Assembly (NCBI RefSeq): GCF_013347965.1
Contig: NZ_CP048810.1
Location: forward strand, 4,525,501 to 4,589,500
Reading direction: 5' to 3'
DNA length: 64,000 bases
Origin: Pseudomonas bijieensis
Lineage (GTDB): Bacteria > Pseudomonadota > Gammaproteobacteria > Pseudomonadales > Pseudomonadaceae
Position 1 is the stretch's first letter. Each line of letters starts with the position of its first letter. A program made the translations under genes and the position numbers. The notes under the pieces are model-generated. The model was not told where the DNA came from. It saw only the letters and a list, made by a program, of their open reading frames with translations, and did no database searches. Below are positions 11,300-20,371 of this stretch, one piece after another.

Positions 11300-11938
11300 C
11301 TACGAATGCCAAGGCGAAGTACGGATCACCTCCACGAAGTTCATCGGTTTGAACCCCGGCTCCTGATCCACCAGCACATCGGTCTTCACATTGCCAAAGG
11401 TGGTCTGCGGACGATGCCGCAAACCGTTGGCGAAGGCGCAGATGATGCACTCCTTGAACCCTTCCCCACGCGGATGAGCGTGCACCACGGCGTCGCGCTG
11501 TGCGGCGGGAAACGCGGCGTAGTCCATGCCCAGCACGTCCATTTCCACGCCAGCGGTCACCAGGGCCACCGTGGGGCGCAGATGTTTGGGTACGCCCGGC
11601 GTAGTGTGCAAGGCAATCGACAGCCACACCTGCTCAATGTCGTCATCGCTCAACCCGTAGGGCTTGAGGAACGCCGCGGCCGCGTTCGCACCATCCACTT
11701 CGAAGCGCTCATCATCGCTGCGATAACCCTCCACCAGGCCCAGGTCGTGGAACATCGCACCGACATACAGCAACTCCGGGTCATAGGCCAACTGCCGACG
11801 CTGGCCACTCAAGGCGCCGAACAGAAATACCCGGCGGGAGTGGTGGTACAGCAAGTCGGATTCGATATCGCGGATGTATTCGGTGGTGGCGCGGGCGAGG
11901 GTGCTGTCGGGGATCTTGATGCCGGCGATGCTGTTCAT
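11300..11938 (-). CDS. HD-domain hydrolase-like protein
   Basis: 212 residues. Metal-binding HD-domain landmarks are visible: HHSRRVF near residue 50, MFHDLGL and a downstream HTTPG. The family includes cyanamide hydratase-like and unassigned metal-dependent hydrolases, and the substrate cannot be read from sequence. The ATG at 11938 follows an AGGAGA site; a much longer upstream reading frame overlaps the divergent regulator and is rejected. It is divergent from the GlxA-type regulator, which may control it. Confidence 0.75.
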   Translation of the reverse strand: MNSIAGIKIPDSTLARATTEYIRDIESDLLYHHSRRVFLFGALSGQRRQLAYDPELLYVGAMFHDLGLVEGYRSDDERFEVDGANAAAAFLKPYGLSDDDIEQVWLSIALHTTPGVPKHLRPTVALVTAGVEMDVLGMDYAAFPAAQRDAVVHAHPRGEGFKECIICAFANGLRHRPQTTFGNVKTDVLVDQEPGFKPMNFVEVIRTSPWHS

Positions 11939-12125
11939 GCTGTTCTCCTCTTGACGATGGGCCAGTGCGGCGCCGAGGGTTCCAGTCTGTTCGCCGCAAG
12001 GTAGCCGGACAATGTTCCCATGGCTGCGATCCTTGCCAATAAACCTGGGTTTCGTGCCAGATGGCTTCCGGGACGCGAATTGGCTAGGGTGCTGGAGTCG
12101 TTCCACTCGAAGGCAAGCGAGCACC

Positions 12126-13091
12126 ATGCAGAAAATCGTCGCCGTCGTGGTATTCCCTGGCGTCCAGTCGCTGGACGTCACCGGGCCCATGGACGTGTTC
12201 AGCGAAGCCAATCGGTTCCTGGTCGCCGAGGATCACTATCGGCTTGAAGTGATCGGCGCCGAGCGTGGCGCGATGTCCTGCTCCAACGGCTTGTCCCTGA
12301 ATGCCCATCGGCATTTCAGCGAGGCTCGGCAGGCCTACGACTTGCTGTTGGTCGCGGGCGGGCCGCAGCTGCCGTTCATGCACCTTGGGGCAGGATTCGA
12401 TGCCTGGCTGCGGGAGGCCTGTGGACGGGCCCGGCGCTTTGGGTCGATCTGCAATGGCGCTTTCATGCTGGCCCGGGCTGGATTGCTGGAGGGGCGGACC
12501 GTCACCACCCATTGGGGTGACGCCGCGGCGCTGGCGCAGCTGTGTCCCTCGACCCGGGTCGAAGCGGATCGTTTGTATGTGCAGGATCGCCAGCTCTACA
12601 CCTCCGCCGGGGTCAGCGCAGGCATCGACCTGTCGTTGTTCCTGCTGGCCCAGGACCATGGGCCGGACGTGGCGCTGAGTGTCGCCAAGCGGCTGGTGGT
12701 GTTTACCCAGCGCGCGGGCGGGCAGTCGCAATTCAGTCCTTTTCTCGCACCCCACGCTGAGCCGACGTCCACCGTGGCCCAGGTCCAGGCCTATGTACTG
12801 GCGCACCTGAACGGTGACCTGACCATCGCCGACCTGGCCAATGCCGTGAACATGAGCCCGCGCAGCTTCTCTCGGGTGTTCACCCGGGAAGCGAAGGTCA
12901 CGCCAGCGGAGTTCGTCGAGCAGGCCCGGGTGGACGCGGCGCGGGTAATGCTGGAAAGCACCCGCGCCCCGCTCAAGACCGTGGCCTGGCAATGCGGCTT
13001 TCGTGATGCCCAGCACATGCGCAGCGTATTCAATCGCAGGCTGGGCGTGACGCCGCAGCGATTCAGGCTGAATTTCGGCGCGCTGGCGTAG
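12126..13091 (+). CDS. GlxA-family AraC-type transcriptional regulator
   Basis: 321 residues. Residues 1-190 form a DJ-1/PfpI-like domain (VVVFPGVQSLDVTGP at the start, SICNGAFMLARAG in the middle), and the C-terminal 100 residues are a double helix-turn-helix of the AraC type (IADLANAVNMSPRSFSRVF; VAWQCGFRDAQHM). Members regulate catabolic genes. The ATG at 12126 is chosen because the DJ-1 domain starts there. It is divergent from the HD-domain gene. Confidence 0.85.
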   Translation: MQKIVAVVVFPGVQSLDVTGPMDVFSEANRFLVAEDHYRLEVIGAERGAMSCSNGLSLNAHRHFSEARQAYDLLLVAGGPQLPFMHLGAGFDAWLREACGRARRFGSICNGAFMLARAGLLEGRTVTTHWGDAAALAQLCPSTRVEADRLYVQDRQLYTSAGVSAGIDLSLFLLAQDHGPDVALSVAKRLVVFTQRAGGQSQFSPFLAPHAEPTSTVAQVQAYVLAHLNGDLTIADLANAVNMSPRSFSRVFTREAKVTPAEFVEQARVDAARVMLESTRAPLKTVAWQCGFRDAQHMRSVFNRRLGVTPQRFRLNFGALA

Positions 13092-13102
13092 GTGTCAGCC
13101 CC

Positions 13103-13444
13103 TCACTTCTTCAACGCGTCATGGGCTTCCAGGGCTCGCAGGGAGTAGATGTACGCCGCGCCGGCATTCAATGACACGGCGGTGGCCAGGGTGGCGGCGA
13201 TTTCTTCGCGGGTGGCGCCGGCCTTGATGGCGGCGTCGGTGTGTACGCCGATGCAACCGTCACAGCGCGTAGTGATGGCCACGGCGATGGAGATCAGTTC
13301 ACGGGTCTTGGCATCGAGCACGTTGTTTTCAGCCGCGGCTTCGTCCAGGGCCATGTAAGCCTTGACCATCTTCGGATTGCTCTTGCCCAGGGCGCCAAAG
13401 GCGCTCTTGATGGTGGGCAGCAGTTCGGACCAGTTATTGAACAT
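13103..13444 (-). CDS. AhpD/carboxymuconolactone decarboxylase family protein
   Basis: 113 residues with the redox motif CDGCIGVH (CxxCxxxH), typical of AhpD-like alkylhydroperoxidases of the CMD family. It is all-helical and probably oligomeric. The ATG at 13444 lies after GGAGTCAACGCT. It stands convergent with the AraC regulator, with only 11 bases between stops. Confidence 0.82.
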   Translation of the reverse strand: MFNNWSELLPTIKSAFGALGKSNPKMVKAYMALDEAAAENNVLDAKTRELISIAVAITTRCDGCIGVHTDAAIKAGATREEIAATLATAVSLNAGAAYIYSLRALEAHDALKK

Positions 13445-13545
13445 AGCGTTGACTCCTATGGAAGAGACGGGATTTAGCCCCTGTAGTCTTGACCATCCAT
13501 GACGATCAAGCCCGGGTGGTGATGAAAAAGACCTGCGCGCCCGAT

Positions 13546-15951
13546 TCAGGGCGCCCGGGCCGGCAGCAGTTTCAAGGTGCCATGGGTATTGGCCGTCACT
13601 TCTTCCTCGGCCAGGTGCGCCTGGTGATACAGCCCCTCGATGTAGGCCTCGGCCTGGTCCTCGTAATGCCTGTCGAACGGCACGCCGCTCTGGCCGACAG
13701 GGTTGATGGTGACGCTGTGGCTCGGGTCGGCGAAGTCGATGATGCGCCGGGTCGAAGGCCCGTAGGTCACTGGCCACGGTGCCGGGCCGATCTTGGCGGA
13801 GAGGTTGTTGGGCACTTCGTGGGTGCCCGGCGCGGCGAACGGGCCGACGTTGAAGATCTGGTCCAGGGGTTTCTGCAGGCCCAGCGGGTGGCCATGGGTC
13901 AAGGTGTGGGCCTTGCCCCATTGCCATTGCGTGGCGTCTTCGCCGAGGGTGGCCTTCAGGTGAACGAGGCTCTTGTCCCAGGCCTTTTTCACGGTGTCGG
14001 CGCGGGTCTCCGTGCCAAGGGTCGTGCGATCATCCCACCATGGAGAGTCCCCGGAGGCCGCCAGGCGTGGCAGGGCCGCGTCGATCACCCGGGTCGACAG
14101 TGCGGTGTCGAAGAAACCGTCGCCCAGCTCATCGCGCAGGGCCGCGTCGGCCAGGTTGAACAGGAACTGGTTGAACAGCGTTGCACTGGTGGAGTCCAGT
14201 GGGTAATCGCCCGGCCACTGTGCCAGTTGCTCTACCCATTTGCGCTCCTGAGGGTCGCTGACCACGTCACGCAACACCGGCAACAAAGGCGCAAGCAGGC
14301 GAGGGCCGTAGGCGGTGGTGGTGCCCAGTTGCAGTTTCTGGGTGGTTTCCAGGTCCCATTTCGCCTGCTTGTCGCTGAGCTGATGGTTGAGTTGCTGGCC
14401 ACGGTCGGCGAGGTTGTAGTAACCGGGGATCTCGATGCCGCTGGCTGGCACCGGCTGGAAATTGGCCGAGATGATGTAGCCCCGCGCCGGGTTCTCTTCC
14501 TGCGGGTTGCTGCTGAATGGATAGAAGCCTTCCTTTTCCGCCTCCGGGCTGCTGCCATCGAGGATGAAGCCGGGCTTCACGCCGGCCGGCCGCTTGGGCA
14601 GTTGCGCGGCGGCCCACCAACCGATGTCTCCCTTGGCGTTGGCCCACACCACGTTCAACCCCGGTGCGTGGATCTTGGCCGAAGCGCCACGGGCCTTGGC
14701 GAGGGTATCGGCGCGGTTGAGCTGGTAAAAGGCTTCGAGGATCGGGTTGCGGCTTTCCAGGAACCCCCACCACATGGCGACCGGGGTCTTGCCGGCGTTC
14801 GCACCGAGGGCATCGTTGACGATCGGGCCGTGGGGCGACTGGCGCAGCACCAGCGTCACCGGCGCCTGGCCCTTGACCGCGATCTGCTGTTCGCTACGGG
14901 TCATGTCGACCCATTGGCCGCGATACCAGACCTGCTCGGGATTGTCCGGGTTGATCTTCTCGGCGACCAGGTCCAGGTCGTCGTTCTGGAACATGGTGAT
15001 GCTCCAGCCGAAATCCCGGTTCATGCCCAGCGTCGCAAAGGGCAGCAGTGCTTGGTAATGCCCGTAGAGCTCGAAGCCTGGGGCCGACAAATGCGCCTCG
15101 TACCACACCGAAGGCGTGGAAAAACGGATGTGCGGGTCGCCGGCCAGCAAAGGCTTGCCGCTGTGGGTGCGGCTGCCGGAGAGCGCCCAGGCATTGCTGC
15201 CTTCGAACTGCGGCAGGCCGTTGTCGGCCAGGGCCTGCTCGCTCAGGCGGGCCAGGGCATTGAGGTCTTTCCAGTCGGCGGCGGCCAGCGGCAGGCCGCC
15301 CTTGCGACCTTCGGCCAGCACGCCCTGAGGCTGCCAGTCGAGGTCGAAAATGTTCAGGTAGTTGGCACCCAGCACATCGCGCACGTAGGTCAGCAGGGGT
15401 TCGGTACGGAACGCGGCGGCGAAGCTGTAGGCCATGTAGCCGGTAATGCTCACGGTATCTTCGGCGGTGAAGGGGCGCTTGGGAATGCCCAGTACGTCGA
15501 ATTCCACCGGCCGGGTATGACTGTCCTGGTAGGCATTGATCCCGTCCAGGTAGGCTTGCATGGCGATCCAGGCCGGGGATTGGGGATCCTGCTCGGTCAC
15601 ATAGGTCACGGCGCGCTCGCGGATGCGCAGGCTGCGCATCAACTTGTCGGTGTCGAGCAGTTTGGGGCCCAGCACCTCGGCCAGCTCGCCACGGGCGAGG
15701 CGACGCATGATCTCCATTTGAAACAGCCGGTCCTGGGCATGGACATAGCCGAGGGCGCGGTACAGGTCGGTTTCGTTTTCGGCGCGGATATGCGGCACCC
15801 CGCGTTCGTCGTAGCGCACCGTCACCGAGCCATGCAGCCCTTGCAACTGCACCGTGCCCTGGCGGGTGGGTTGCTTGCTGTAGAGGTAGCCGCCCGCGAC
15901 GATGATCGCGGTGACGACCAGTGACAGGAAGGCGATGAGGGTGCGCTTCAT
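13546..15951 (-). CDS. hacB: Penicillin-acylase family amidohydrolase (HacB-like)
   Basis: 801-residue Ntn-hydrolase. A membrane anchor or signal segment spans residues 5-22. Autocleavage should expose Ser252 in EGSNAWALSG as the beta-chain nucleophile, which is the usual acylase arrangement of alpha chain, spacer and beta chain. In P. aeruginosa the gene beside the spu operon (PA0305, HacB) hydrolyses long-chain acyl-homoserine lactones, and the same neighbourhood here supports that role. Other N-acyl amides remain possible. It is probably periplasmic. Confidence 0.8.
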   Translation of the reverse strand: MKRTLIAFLSLVVTAIIVAGGYLYSKQPTRQGTVQLQGLHGSVTVRYDERGVPHIRAENETDLYRALGYVHAQDRLFQMEIMRRLARGELAEVLGPKLLDTDKLMRSLRIRERAVTYVTEQDPQSPAWIAMQAYLDGINAYQDSHTRPVEFDVLGIPKRPFTAEDTVSITGYMAYSFAAAFRTEPLLTYVRDVLGANYLNIFDLDWQPQGVLAEGRKGGLPLAAADWKDLNALARLSEQALADNGLPQFEGSNAWALSGSRTHSGKPLLAGDPHIRFSTPSVWYEAHLSAPGFELYGHYQALLPFATLGMNRDFGWSITMFQNDDLDLVAEKINPDNPEQVWYRGQWVDMTRSEQQIAVKGQAPVTLVLRQSPHGPIVNDALGANAGKTPVAMWWGFLESRNPILEAFYQLNRADTLAKARGASAKIHAPGLNVVWANAKGDIGWWAAAQLPKRPAGVKPGFILDGSSPEAEKEGFYPFSSNPQEENPARGYIISANFQPVPASGIEIPGYYNLADRGQQLNHQLSDKQAKWDLETTQKLQLGTTTAYGPRLLAPLLPVLRDVVSDPQERKWVEQLAQWPGDYPLDSTSATLFNQFLFNLADAALRDELGDGFFDTALSTRVIDAALPRLAASGDSPWWDDRTTLGTETRADTVKKAWDKSLVHLKATLGEDATQWQWGKAHTLTHGHPLGLQKPLDQIFNVGPFAAPGTHEVPNNLSAKIGPAPWPVTYGPSTRRIIDFADPSHSVTINPVGQSGVPFDRHYEDQAEAYIEGLYHQAHLAEEEVTANTHGTLKLLPARAP

Positions 15952-16270
15952 GGTGATTCCTTATTCTGGTGACAGCGGTCCCATGGTCTCGCTGTTGATT
16001 CCCTGTTTAGCATACGGCTGCTTCCCGGCGTATCGCCCGTCGGAGGGATTTGCTCCAGACCGTCGTGCGGGTCGGAGTATAAGCGGCGCGGAGAATCGCA
16101 AGGCTATCGTTGATCGGCACAGCAATCACGTCTGCCGTCGTCGAAGCGCAAAGGGATGTGAGTCGGCGTGTGTCGCGAGGGCCGGCCGCAGGGGGCTCCT
16201 GCGGCCGGTTATAGAAGGGAGGTTTCAGCCGTTGACCGTCGAGCCATCGAAGGAAGGCCCGACGGGTTCA
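15952..16270. other. Gene-free spacer between hacB and ropM
   Basis: About 320 bases hold the hacB upstream region on the right side of hacB and, at 16182-16208, a strong GC hairpin (CCGGCCGCAGG / CCTGCGGCCGG) beyond the ropM stop that could end the ropM transcript although no T run follows it. No coding sequence is seen. It is the boundary between the core block and the T3SS-linked region. Confidence 0.5.
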
Positions 16271-18385
16271 TCAGCTTGGCCGGGGGGTAGGTGCAGTTTC
16301 ATTGGACGGCCCGCCCTGGGGCCGCGCTTCGCCGCGTTCCGCCAGCTCCATATTGTCGCCGGCGCCAGGATTTTTAGGCCGTGTTGCCATGCTCTGAATC
16401 TTGTCGGCCCCCAGGTTAAGCCCGGCGATAGTGGCTTGCGGAATGATCTGGGTAAGGCCGCGCGTCACGTGGTAGGTGTTTTCAAGGTCCCGCCGCCAGC
16501 CTGCGGGCTGGGTGTGGGGCAGGCTGTCCCGGTTTGGATGTGCAACGTTTTGCAGCGGTACCTTGGCTCGCTGGGTCAGGTCGTCTTTGCCGGCCAGCGC
16601 CTTGTTTTCGAGCGGTGCCGCCACGCTGTTGGCAAAGAATGGGAGCAGGGTCAGGCCGGAGGAGAAGAAGGTCGTGACGATCTGCTCCATTTTTTCCCGC
16701 ACTTCCGGATCCTCACCCACCGCGGCGGCGTCGCCCACCGCCGTGCGCATGGCGATCCCTTCGCCCACGCCGACGATCCGGTTGGTGAGGTCGCTGACAT
16801 TGGCCATGTTGAGCGGGTTGAGCTTTCCTGTCGCTTCGGAAAACGCCTTGGGCAGGAGTTCGCTCCAGTTGCGGTTTTCCTTGGTGACCCGGTAGGTAGG
16901 AATCTCCTCGTCACCATGGGTCTGGGCGTATTTTGCCACGGCCTGGCCGCCGGCCATGAAGGTGCCGCCTACGGCGGAGGCCGCTGTGCGGGCGACGATG
17001 CCACCAGCGTTGACTGAGGTGAACTGGTCGATGGTGTCCCGCACTGCGTGAGCGGCACCGAAGGCGAGGTAGCCGGTGAAATCGCCGCTCGCGGTGCCGA
17101 AGTTGTTCGCGTTCTGCTTGAGTGTGAATTCGTTGCGCTGTTGCTCCTGCGCAAGATTGCGCGCATCGAGTGCAGGGTTGGCGACCCGCCGCCCGTTCTG
17201 CGTGACGACTTGCAAGGCCTTGGGGTACACCGCCAGCGGATCGACCTTTGCCAGACCCGCGCCGATGGTCTTGTCGACCACGACCTGGACGAATGGACGG
17301 ATGCCGTCGCTGATCACTTTGTGTGCGGTGCCAAGGACAGTCGAGGTCGCCGCGACATGCTTGCCGTAGGAGGCGTCGGCCATTGTCTCATCGATCGACG
17401 CAGTGATTGCGCCAAAGTGGCCCGCAGAGGCCACGCCCTGCGGGATCCCCGCCCCGGCGAACACCGCCAGGCCGGTTACAAAACCGCTCGTGGTCTTGAG
17501 GTCAGCAACATAGTCCTGGCGTCCGACGTTCTTCAGCGCCGTGTCCAACGTTTCGTTTTTCTTCGTCGCTTTAGTCAGCTCGCTAGGCTTGCTGTCCTCA
17601 TTTTCCTGAAAGTCTTCAAACTCCTCCTGAACCTTGAGCAGCTGGTTCAGTTCAGTGGTCGCCTGGTCTCGTTCGGGCTGGGAAAGGCTCTCGTTGTTCA
17701 TTGCACTGCGCGTATGCTCGATTCGGCTTTCCATGAAGGTATTCAAGCGCGTGGGCAGCTCTTGCGTCATGGCTTGCATGACGCCCTTTGCGTAACCGCG
17801 GAAGGCGTCATGACTGTTTTGCAGAGGCTGGCGATCACCTTCCGGTGTGTTGTCGATCACTTCCTGGCATAACGAATGGTAGGCGCCGAGGGTATCGCCC
17901 ACGCGTGCGCAGTGTTTGTCCCAGACCGCGCCGAAGCCACCGCTTTCCTTCCTGTCCTTGTCGTTCTTTCCCAGGTACTCGTTGAAGTCCTGGACGAATG
18001 CTTCGGTTTCTTCCTGGCCCGACAGCATCGGGTGAGGCGTGCCGCCGAGTTCGGCCAGGTGCTTTTGTATGTCTTGATAGCTTGTGCCGGGCGCATAGCC
18101 CAATGCCGTGCCTTCCAGGGTCATGTGCTCGCGTGCATAGCCGATGGGGTCGCTTTCGGGGTTTTTCTTGCCGAGGCTGTTGACCAGCCCTGTCAGGCGT
18201 TGCTGCCGGGTCCTGAGTGTTTGCTGGGTCTTGTCGGTCGCTTGTCCTTCGAAGTGATAAGGCACCAGGGGATTGGTGGAGGGGCGAACCTGCTCGGACA
18301 GGCTGGTTCCCACCGGCATTATGCGGTCGTCCTGCTGGTGCAACGCCGCCGAGCCAGTGCTTCGTCCTACTGATAAATCTGGCAT
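16271..18385 (-). CDS. ropM: Type III effector RopM (HopM1 orthologue)
   Basis: 704 residues, close to the 712 or so of P. syringae HopM1. Recognition rests on the C-terminal part: NVAHPNRDSLPHT followed by ENTYHVTRG, and the middle segment with GYLAFGAAHAVRDT, all of which have direct counterparts in HopM1 as I recall it. The N-terminus is polar and Ser/Thr/Gln-rich, as expected of a T3SS signal. HopM1 suppresses plant immunity by acting on vesicle traffic, and Q8r1-96 RopM is reported to suppress the hypersensitive response. It follows its chaperone after 11 bases, with AGGAG before the ATG. Expression is expected from the hrp box upstream of the chaperone. Confidence 0.88.
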   Translation of the reverse strand: MPDLSVGRSTGSAALHQQDDRIMPVGTSLSEQVRPSTNPLVPYHFEGQATDKTQQTLRTRQQRLTGLVNSLGKKNPESDPIGYAREHMTLEGTALGYAPGTSYQDIQKHLAELGGTPHPMLSGQEETEAFVQDFNEYLGKNDKDRKESGGFGAVWDKHCARVGDTLGAYHSLCQEVIDNTPEGDRQPLQNSHDAFRGYAKGVMQAMTQELPTRLNTFMESRIEHTRSAMNNESLSQPERDQATTELNQLLKVQEEFEDFQENEDSKPSELTKATKKNETLDTALKNVGRQDYVADLKTTSGFVTGLAVFAGAGIPQGVASAGHFGAITASIDETMADASYGKHVAATSTVLGTAHKVISDGIRPFVQVVVDKTIGAGLAKVDPLAVYPKALQVVTQNGRRVANPALDARNLAQEQQRNEFTLKQNANNFGTASGDFTGYLAFGAAHAVRDTIDQFTSVNAGGIVARTAASAVGGTFMAGGQAVAKYAQTHGDEEIPTYRVTKENRNWSELLPKAFSEATGKLNPLNMANVSDLTNRIVGVGEGIAMRTAVGDAAAVGEDPEVREKMEQIVTTFFSSGLTLLPFFANSVAAPLENKALAGKDDLTQRAKVPLQNVAHPNRDSLPHTQPAGWRRDLENTYHVTRGLTQIIPQATIAGLNLGADKIQSMATRPKNPGAGDNMELAERGEARPQGGPSNETAPTPRPS

Positions 18386-18396
18386 GTCGTGTTCTC

Positions 18397-18885
18397 CTAG
18401 ATTGACAGGGCGCTGTTGAGCCCGGTGCTACGGGGGGTGGGTTTGTGCTGGGTAGCCTTGGCGGCGTCGTTTGGGCTGGCGCCGTCGAAGAAGTAGCCAT
18501 CTCGCCAAATCAGCGCCATTTCAGCGGCACCGCCCATCAACCCGAGCAGGCGTTCGGCCGCGAGGTTTTCCAGGGGAACGTGGCCGATCAGGATCACCTG
18601 TTCGCTGTCGCGGTTGTAAGACAGGGACGGGCAGAACGCCCCGCTCAGCAGGTACAGGTTGGTTTCCAGCAACCGTTGCAGGACCGCTTCGCGATTCGCC
18701 ACGGGCAACGGCCCGAAGCTGCAGTAGATGAAGACATCTCCCTCGCCCACGCCAGGGGTGTGTTTCAGGGAAAAGTCGACATCCTTGACCGACAGGTTCG
18801 CCTGTTCGTAGAACGCTGACGGGGTTGGAATCATCGTGAGGGCGCAAAGCTGATCGATCAGCTTGCAATAGGTGGGTGACGCCAT
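18397..18885 (-). CDS. Type III chaperone for RopM (ShcM-like, CesT family)
   Basis: 162 residues with the class I T3SS chaperone pattern: small and acidic, with LLETNLYLLSG, then a strand pair around CPSLSYN and ILIGHVPLEN. In P. syringae ShcM precedes HopM1 in the same operon, exactly as here. The ATG at 18885 (MASPTYCK) is chosen over an upstream frame because the chaperone fold starts there and the hrp box is 52 bases upstream. Confidence 0.86.
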   Translation of the reverse strand: MASPTYCKLIDQLCALTMIPTPSAFYEQANLSVKDVDFSLKHTPGVGEGDVFIYCSFGPLPVANREAVLQRLLETNLYLLSGAFCPSLSYNRDSEQVILIGHVPLENLAAERLLGLMGGAAEMALIWRDGYFFDGASPNDAAKATQHKPTPRSTGLNSALSI

Positions 18886-18936
18886 GATTGACCTCGTATT
18901 GTCATCCAGGCGCCGACGAGCGCCTGCTGCCCATGG

Positions 18937-18964
18937 TGAGTGACACCTGCGGCATTTCGGTTCC
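18937..18964 (-). promoter_or_regulatory. hrp box of the chaperone-ropM operon
   Basis: On the minus strand: GGAACC, 15 bases, TCACTCA. This is the HrpL promoter pattern with one mismatch in the -10 half (T for C) and N15 instead of N16 spacing. It lies 52 bases before the chaperone start. Confidence 0.75.
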
Positions 18965-19012
18965 AACCGAGCGCCGCTGCCGCCCGATGCCGGCGCGCCG
19001 GGTGACCTGCGT

Positions 19013-19041
19013 GGAACCGCTGCCCTGTGATCTGCCACCCA
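19013..19041 (+). promoter_or_regulatory. hrp box of rspH
   Basis: GGAACC, 16 bases, CCACCCA: an exact HrpL-type promoter, 32 bases before the transglycosylase start. It is divergent from the chaperone hrp box, 48 bases away. Confidence 0.88.
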
Positions 19042-19072
19042 ATGGCGCCACCTCATTCAAGGTTGACCGCCC

Positions 19073-20197
19073 ATGTCCCGATCACTTGCACCTTTGCCGG
19101 CCCTTCGATTCGTCCCCAAAGGGTTGTCCATGCTGGCCATGGGGACCTTGCTGTATGGCTGCCAGCACCTCGAACCGCAGTTGACCATCGGCGATCCTTA
19201 CGCCAACGAGCCTTACCGCTCGCAACTGCGCTGGCTGGAGCCGGCGCCTACGGACACCATCATCCAGATCGGCGAGTTAGCCCCGCAAAGCGGCGGTAGC
19301 CTGTGGGCGCGCATGCGTCAGGGGTTTTCCTTGCAGGCCAAGACCCAGGGCGTAGCGCGCGTCGATGAGCAGCGCCGCTGGCTGATGGATCGCCCGGCTT
19401 TTCTCACCCAGACCGGGCGTGCCGGCAGCCGTTACCTGCACTTCATCGTTGGCGAGCTGAACAAGCGCAACATGCCGCTGGAACTGGCACTGCTGCCGGC
19501 CATCGAGAGCGGGTTCAATCCGAATGCCCAATCGCCGGCCCAAGCCTTGGGCCTGTGGCAATTCATTCCCGCCACGGGGCGCCGCTACCAATTGCAGCAG
19601 CGAGGCGATTACGACGAGCGCCGGGACATTCCGTCATCGACGCGGGCTGCCCTGGATTATTTGTCCTACCTGCACGATTACTTCGACGGCGACTGGCTGC
19701 TGGCGCTGGCGGCCTACAACGCCGGGGAAGGGCGGGTGCGCGACGCCATCACGCGCAATCGCGCCCGTGGCCTGGCGACCAACTATTGGAACCTGTCGTT
19801 GCCCGGCGAGACCCAGAACTATGTGCCGCGGTTGCTGGCGCTGTCGCAACTGGTGAATGCGCCCGCGGACTATGGCGTGAGCCTGGCGCCCATCGCTGAC
19901 CAGCCGTACTTCCAGATGGTTGCCTTGGCGCAGCCTGTGGACCTGGCGCACCTGGCGCTGTTGTCCGGTGTTCATGAGCGAGAGTTGCGCATGCTCAACC
20001 CTGCCGCGCGTGGCCGGGCCAGGGGGCGCTTGTTGATGCCCCTGGAAGCGTCGCGCAGGTTGCTGGCCCAACCGGACATGATCGCCAAGGCGGCGCTGCC
20101 CCACGTGGCCGGTAGCGAAGAGCAAGTGGTCGCCGCACCCGATACTGGAGGGGCCGAGCCGCAGGTGGCGGAGGTGGCCGCGCCGCCAGGAGTTTGA
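19073..20197 (+). CDS. rspH: T3SS-associated lytic transglycosylase (HrpH/MltD-like lipoprotein)
   Basis: 374 residues. An N-terminal lipobox (LLYGC, Cys30) predicts an outer-membrane lipoprotein. The SLT domain holds the catalytic Glu145 in AIESGFNPNA, followed by the family motif ALGLWQFIPATGR and, later, ALAAYNAGEGRV. It resembles MltD but has no obvious LysM repeats. An exact hrp box directly upstream ties it to the T3SS, as for HrpH of the P. syringae conserved effector locus, a murein hydrolase thought to open a path for the machine or effectors. A downstream Met20 start would shorten only the leader. Confidence 0.85.
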   Translation: MSRSLAPLPALRFVPKGLSMLAMGTLLYGCQHLEPQLTIGDPYANEPYRSQLRWLEPAPTDTIIQIGELAPQSGGSLWARMRQGFSLQAKTQGVARVDEQRRWLMDRPAFLTQTGRAGSRYLHFIVGELNKRNMPLELALLPAIESGFNPNAQSPAQALGLWQFIPATGRRYQLQQRGDYDERRDIPSSTRAALDYLSYLHDYFDGDWLLALAAYNAGEGRVRDAITRNRARGLATNYWNLSLPGETQNYVPRLLALSQLVNAPADYGVSLAPIADQPYFQMVALAQPVDLAHLALLSGVHERELRMLNPAARGRARGRLLMPLEASRRLLAQPDMIAKAALPHVAGSEEQVVAAPDTGGAEPQVAEVAAPPGV

Positions 20198-20216
20198 GCC
20201 GATCATCCCCCCATAT

Positions 20217-20332
20217 CGATCGTTCCCACGCTCTGCGTGGGAATGCATCCTGTGACACTCTGCGTCACCTTCCAGAAGCGGAACGCGGAGCGTCCCTGGC
20301 GACATTCCCACGCAGGAGCGTGGGAACGATCG
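20217..20332. repeat. Inverted repeat of the GATCGTTCCCACGC family
   Basis: Arms of about 28 bases (GATCGTTCCCACGCTCTGCG... and its inverted partner near 20304-20332) enclose a 55-base middle that itself contains a small palindrome. It lies between two convergent genes (rspH, esterase) and may act as a bidirectional terminator. It is the only copy of this family seen in the window. Confidence 0.75.
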
Positions 20333-20371
20333 ATCCGCGCCAGCCGGGCTACTGATTCTTCCATCCGGGAT

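Noticed and set aside
12012..12126. Upstream start extending the GlxA-type regulator by 38 residues
   Set aside because: The extension is unrelated to the DJ-1 domain that begins at 12126 and overlaps the divergent promoter region.
13489..15924. An 811-codon open frame on the plus strand opposite hacB
   Set aside because: It mirrors the acylase gene in a GC-rich genome; its composition (Gly/Arg/Gln/Val runs) is that of an antisense shadow and no family is recognisable.
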